From: Paractinoplanes toevensis
GTDB taxonomy: Bacteria; Actinomycetota; Actinomycetes; Mycobacteriales; Micromonosporaceae
Reading direction: 5' to 3'
DNA length: 64,000 bases
Assembly: GCF_018332695.1 (NCBI RefSeq)
Contig: NZ_BOQN01000003.1
Coordinates: 62,001-126,000 of the forward strand
The notes under the pieces: model-generated
What the model was told of the DNA's origin: nothing
Seen by the model: only the letters and a program-made list of their open reading frames with translations
Database searches by the model: none
Position numbers and translations under genes: made by a program
In this document: one piece after another, positions 60,365 to 64,000 of the stretch
How positions within the stretch are numbered: the stretch's first letter is position 1
Layout of the letters: every line of letters starts with the position of its first letter

Positions 60365-63300
60365 GTGCCTACCGAACCCCTCGCCGTTCGGCACCATCCC
60401 TGGTCAGAGCCGCTGCGCCGGCCACGGATGAGCAATGACGAGGACGCGCGCCTCGGGGTCTCGCTGACCAGCCGGTACCTCACCCGCGACGGCGTCCCGG
60501 TCATCCCCGTCTCCGGGGAGATCCACTACAGTCGCGTCCCGCGCGCCCGCTGGCGGCAGCGCCTGCGGCAGATGCGCGCCGGTGGCGTCACCGTCGCGGC
60601 CAGCTACGTCTTCTGGCTGCACCACGTCGAACACCGGGACGCGCCGCGCTTCGACGGCAACCTCGACGTGGCCGCGTTCGTCGACCTCGCCGTCGCCGAG
60701 GGGCTCGACGTCATCCTGCGGCTCGGCCCCTGGTGCCACGGCGAGACCCGCAACGGCGGCTTCCCCGACTGGGTCCAGCAGGCGCCGGTGCGGCACCGCA
60801 CCGACGACCCCGGCTACCTGGCGATGGTGCGCGAGTGGTTCGGGCAGATCGCTGCTGCTCTGGACGGGCGCTGCGGCCCGGACGGCCCGGTGATCGGCAT
60901 CCAGATCGAGAACGAGCTGTACGACCAGCCCGGCCACCTCCGCACGCTCAAACGCCTCGCCCGCGAGGCCGGAATGTCCGCGCCGCTGTGGACCGCCACC
61001 GCCTGGGGCGGCGCCGACCTGCCCGCCGAGGAGCTGCTCCCGCTCTACGGTGGTTACGGCGACGGCTTCTGGGTCGACTCCGACGCGGCCTGGGACCCCA
61101 CGTTCCGCGACCACTACTTCTTCTCGCACGTCTGGGACGACCCCGGCATCGGCGCCGACGTCCGCCGCATGCAACTGCAGGGGATGCGGGCCGACACCGC
61201 CCATCCGCGTACGCCGTCGGAGCTCTTCCCGCCGGCGACCTGCGAGCTCGGCGGCGGCATGGCCACCGCCTACCATCGCCGGCCGAGGCCGGCCGCCCTC
61301 GACGTCGCGGCCATCGCCCATTGCAAGATCGGCAACGGGTCGGCCTGGCAGGGCTATTACATGTACGCCGGGGGAACGAACCCACCCGGCGGTCTGCAGG
61401 AGTCGCACGACACCGGATATCCGAACGACCTGCCACAGCTCGGCTACGACTTCGGCGCGCCGATCGGCGAGGCCGGGCTGCCGGCCGAGAGCCACGCCCT
61501 GCTCCGGCAGCAGCACGCGTTCCTCGCCGCGTTCGGGTCGTCGCTCGCGGAAATGCCGTCCAGCCTGCCCGAGGTGCGGCCCAGCGGCGTCGAGGACTCC
61601 GGCACGCTGCGCTGGGCGCTGCGCAGCGACGGCGAGAGCGGTTTCCTGTTCATCGCCTGGCATCAGCCGCACGTGCCGCTGGACCTCTACCGCGGTGCCC
61701 GGTTCCGGGTGGAACTTTCCGGCTCCGAAATCGTTCTTCCCTCGGAGCCGATCGACATTCCGGCCGGCACCCTGGCTCGCTGGCCGCTGGCGCTCACTCT
61801 CGGTGGCGTGCGGCTCGACTGGGCCACCGCGTCCGCGCTTACCGTGCTGCCGGGCGCGGTAGCAACGCTCGTGCTGGTCGCCGAGGCCGGTATCGAGGTC
61901 ACCTACTCGGTCGGCGGTTCCCCCGCCACCGTTGAGCCGGGCCTGTCGCCGGTCCGGCTCCGGCATGACGGCGGCGAGCTGGACCTCCTGGTCCTGCCCG
62001 CCGCCGTCGCCGCCGAGGTGTGGGTCTGCGAGGCCGGACCGGCCCGTCGCTTGCTGCTGTCTGCGGCCGAGTTGACCTGGGGCCCCGACGGGCGGATCGA
62101 ATCCACCGGGCCGGGCGTCCGCATGTACGACCCGGCCGGCCGGGCGTTCGCCGATCTCCCGCTGGAGAGCGCGTCGGCCACCGAGCGTTCGTTCTCCGAG
62201 CGTTCGTTCTCCGAACGTAAGAGCGACGAACGTTCGTCCGCCGAACGTAAGGACGACGAACGTTCGTCTCACGAACGTAAGGGCGACGAACGTAAGGGCG
62301 ACGAACGTTCGTTGGACGAACGTAAGGGCGACTTACGTTTTTCGGGGGGCGGGGCCGGGACTGTCGGTGCGGAGCTTGTGCGGCAGGCCGGTGGGGCCGT
62401 TCCGGTGGGTTACGAGAAGTTCGACGGGCGGCAGTCGGCGCCCTCGCCGGCGGTGTTCGAGGAGCTTGCGGCCGTCTACCGGGTGGTGCTGCCGGCCTGG
62501 GTCGCGGAGCCGGGGGCCGACGGCTACCTGCGGATCCGCTGGGCCGGGGACGTCGGGCAACTGCGGGTCGACGGGCGGGTGGCCACCGACCGGTTCTGGG
62601 ACGGCTCGGAGTGGATCGTCAGCCTGCGCGACGCGGGAGTCCGGGACGGTTCCGAGGTCACGCTGCACCTGCTGCCGCTGGCGGTCGGGTCGACGATCTC
62701 GCTGCCCGAGGATGCCGGGGACCGCCTGGCCGCCGCGGACGGGCAGCTTCTCGCGATCGACTCGCTCGCGGTCGAGGGGCGGACGGTCTGGCGGGAGCCG
62801 CACCGGGTTCGGCGCACGTCGCGGTCGATGGCCGACGGGCGGGAGATCATCTACTTCGACGACACCGAGCCGTACGGGGCTCGCGACGCCGTCGACCGGC
62901 GGCCGCTGCCGGCCGCCGCGGACGCGCCCGGGCCGGAGATGCGCTACGACCCGCTCACCGGGGAGTGGATCGCGATCGCCGCGCACCGCAACGACCGGAC
63001 CTTCCTGCCCGCGGCCGACCAGGATCCGCTCGCGCCCACCACGCCGGGCGGCTTCCCCACCGAGATCGCGGAAGCCTCCTACGACGTGGTGGTGTTCGAG
63101 AACCGGTTCCCGTCGTTCTCGCCCCGGGTGTCGGGCGATCCGGAACTCGTGGACGGAAGTTCACTGTGGCCGGTGCGGCCGGCTGCCGGGCGTACCGAAG
63201 TGGTCTGCTTCTCCTCGGCCCCGAAGGGGTCGTTCGGCAGCCTGAGCCCGCACCGGGCCCGGACCGTGATCGAAGCCTGGGCCGACCGGACCGCCGACCT

Positions 63301-63898
63301 CGGCTCGCGTGACGACGTCGAGTACGTCTTCCCGTTCGAGAACCGCGGCCGCGAGATCGGGGTGACGCTGCCGCATCCGCACGGGCAGATCTACGCGTTC
63401 CCGTTCGTGCCGCCGAAAGCCGCCCGGATGATCGAGATGGCGTCCGGGCACACCGGCGGGAACCTGTTCCGGGACATCCTCGACGCCGAGCGGCGGGCCG
63501 GGACGCGGGTCGTCGTGGAGTCGGCGCACTGGACCGCCTACGTCCCGGCGGCCTCGCGGTGGCCGGTCGAGGTGCACCTGGCGCCGCACCGGGACGTGCC
63601 CGACCTGCCGGCGCTGAACTCGGCCGAGCGCGACGATCTGGCACTGATCTACCTGGACGTGCTGGGCCGCTTCGACCGCTACTTCCCGGGGGTGCGCGAA
63701 ACGCCGTACATCTCGGGGGTCTTCCAGGCCCCGAGTCGCACCCACCGCGACCTTTTCCGCCTGCATCTGCAGGTTTTCTCGATTCTGCGGGCGCCCGGGA
63801 AACTGAAGTACCTGGCCGGGGTGGAATCGGCGATGGGCTCGTGGATCAGCGACACGACACCCGAGAAGGCCGCCGCCCGCCTTCGTTCGCTGGGCTGA
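60365..63898 (+). CDS. Fusion of GH35 beta-galactosidase and galactose-1-phosphate uridylyltransferase (GalT)
   Basis: One open frame of 1177 residues without a signal peptide. Residues 1 to about 810 are a glycoside hydrolase family 35 beta-galactosidase: GEIHYSRVPRARW, the acid/base Glu184 in IQIENELYDQ, a likely nucleophile Glu294 in TCELGGGM, and C-terminal beta domains. A charged pentapeptide repeat (E-R-[SK]-x-x, ten units, residues 607-656) interrupts the latter. From about residue 815 to the end is a complete GalT: DGREIIYFDD, YDPLTGEWIAIAAHR, FENRFPSF and the active-site HPHGQ at 1004-1008. GTG 60365 has GAGGAG upstream. The enzyme would split imported galactosides, and after phosphorylation by a GalK encoded elsewhere convert galactose-1-P to UDP-galactose. 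No stop separates the domains. Confidence 0.9.
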   Translation: MPTEPLAVRHHPWSEPLRRPRMSNDEDARLGVSLTSRYLTRDGVPVIPVSGEIHYSRVPRARWRQRLRQMRAGGVTVAASYVFWLHHVEHRDAPRFDGNLDVAAFVDLAVAEGLDVILRLGPWCHGETRNGGFPDWVQQAPVRHRTDDPGYLAMVREWFGQIAAALDGRCGPDGPVIGIQIENELYDQPGHLRTLKRLAREAGMSAPLWTATAWGGADLPAEELLPLYGGYGDGFWVDSDAAWDPTFRDHYFFSHVWDDPGIGADVRRMQLQGMRADTAHPRTPSELFPPATCELGGGMATAYHRRPRPAALDVAAIAHCKIGNGSAWQGYYMYAGGTNPPGGLQESHDTGYPNDLPQLGYDFGAPIGEAGLPAESHALLRQQHAFLAAFGSSLAEMPSSLPEVRPSGVEDSGTLRWALRSDGESGFLFIAWHQPHVPLDLYRGARFRVELSGSEIVLPSEPIDIPAGTLARWPLALTLGGVRLDWATASALTVLPGAVATLVLVAEAGIEVTYSVGGSPATVEPGLSPVRLRHDGGELDLLVLPAAVAAEVWVCEAGPARRLLLSAAELTWGPDGRIESTGPGVRMYDPAGRAFADLPLESASATERSFSERSFSERKSDERSSAERKDDERSSHERKGDERKGDERSLDERKGDLRFSGGGAGTVGAELVRQAGGAVPVGYEKFDGRQSAPSPAVFEELAAVYRVVLPAWVAEPGADGYLRIRWAGDVGQLRVDGRVATDRFWDGSEWIVSLRDAGVRDGSEVTLHLLPLAVGSTISLPEDAGDRLAAADGQLLAIDSLAVEGRTVWREPHRVRRTSRSMADGREIIYFDDTEPYGARDAVDRRPLPAAADAPGPEMRYDPLTGEWIAIAAHRNDRTFLPAADQDPLAPTTPGGFPTEIAEASYDVVVFENRFPSFSPRVSGDPELVDGSSLWPVRPAAGRTEVVCFSSAPKGSFGSLSPHRARTVIEAWADRTADLGSRDDVEYVFPFENRGREIGVTLPHPHGQIYAFPFVPPKAARMIEMASGHTGGNLFRDILDAERRAGTRVVVESAHWTAYVPAASRWPVEVHLAPHRDVPDLPALNSAERDDLALIYLDVLGRFDRYFPGVRETPYISGVFQAPSRTHRDLFRLHLQVFSILRAPGKLKYLAGVESAMGSWISDTTPEKAAARLRSLG
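62183..62332 (+). repeat. Ten in-phase 15-bp minisatellite units inside the fusion gene
   Basis: Ten consecutive 15-bp units, each beginning GAACGT or GAGCGT, fill 62183-62332 exactly. They alternate between GAACGTTCG-type (encoding ERSxx) and GAACGTAAG-type (encoding ERKxx) units. The GAACGTTC core is itself a palindrome. The unit preserves the reading frame. Confidence 0.92.
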
Positions 63899-63908
63899 TC
63901 CCGCCGGT

Positions 63909-63942
63909 GGGGGTGCCGGTCGGAGCCGGCGCCGGCACCCCC
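63909..63942. terminator. Terminator after the fusion gene
   Basis: Arms 63909-63919 and 63932-63942 form a perfect 11-bp GC-rich stem with a 12-nt loop, 10 bp after the stop codon. No T-run; probably bidirectional if the gene at the right edge is real. Confidence 0.65.
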
Positions 63943-63953
63943 TCATCCGGCGC

Positions 63954-64000
63954 TCAGCCGGTGATCCTTTTCGGGCAGCCCTCCCATTTAAAATCTGCCA
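63954..64000 (-). CDS. Possible C-terminal end of a gene entering from the right edge
   Basis: On the minus strand a frame ending in TGA at 63954-63956 encodes ADFKWEGCPKRITG before the stop and is open to the edge. The position, just beyond a terminator hairpin and convergent with the fusion gene, is right for a gene end, but only 15 codons are visible and nothing can be said of its function. Confidence 0.3.
   Translation of the reverse strand, partial: ADFKWEGCPKRITG

Noticed and set aside
62183-62332. CRISPR-like array
   Set aside because: Units are contiguous 15-bp coding repeats without spacers, inside an open reading frame.
62828-63898. galT as a separate gene starting at ATG 62828
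   Set aside because: No stop codon or ribosome binding site separates it from the galactosidase, and conserved GalT sequence begins upstream of this ATG (from about 62807).

Overview
The window is a high-GC actinobacterial chromosome segment (strong G/C preference at third codon positions, many GTG and TTG starts, stop/start overlaps of the GTGA/ATGA type). The protein types fit the Micromonosporaceae, and Actinoplanes or a close relative is my best guess. That placement is an inference from style and content, because no rRNA gene is present. I see no tRNA, rRNA, CRISPR array, transposase, phage gene or replication origin.

Layout. 1-4.5 kb: the end of a sensor histidine kinase followed by a MacA/MacB-type efflux operon and a membrane-anchored DUF5666-like protein. 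4.6-15.6 kb: a large LuxR-type ATPase regulator with a recognisable promoter, a small conserved protein, TerC, an extradiol-dioxygenase-like protein, a GPP34 protein, an amino acid permease, a GNAT acetyltransferase and a membrane Ser/Thr kinase. 14.9-27.7 kb: a complete myo-inositol catabolic and uptake cluster under a divergent GntR regulator: iolC, a Cgl0159-like aldolase, iolB, iolD, iolA, iolE, an ABC importer, an iolG-like dehydrogenase and an iolI/H-like isomerase. A perfect 18-bp inverted repeat lies in the divergent promoter.

27.6-35.2 kb: a secreted subtilase with six Ig-like domains, an alditol oxidase, a secreted protein made of three exact-length 88-residue repeats behind a CebR-like box, and FtsH. 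35.2-36.4 kb is a non-coding, repeat-rich stretch (large hairpin, 8-bp x 6 microsatellite, 84-bp-spaced direct repeats, G-quadruplex motif). 36.4-40.3 kb encodes four lipoproteins: two tandem GH16 hydrolases, an orphan xylose-type binding protein and an unknown. 40.3-47.8 kb: an S41 peptidase-like protein, a PucR regulator, and two divergent MMPL transporters with a TetR gene.

47.9-54.5 kb: a 1597-residue DUF4011/SF1 helicase/Vsr-like nuclease (Hhe-like defence architecture), a small, possibly frameshifted gene and a type II NADH dehydrogenase. 54.6-63.9 kb is a galactan utilisation locus. A secreted GH53 endo-galactanase would cut galactan outside the cell, an ABC importer would take up the oligosaccharides, and a LacI repressor would act on two identical 19-bp operators in the divergent promoter. 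The opposite strand carries a single polypeptide fusing a GH35 beta-galactosidase to a galactose-1-phosphate uridylyltransferase, with ten in-phase 15-bp minisatellite units inside the reading frame. That fusion, the Hhe-like protein and the triple-repeat secreted protein are the most unusual items.
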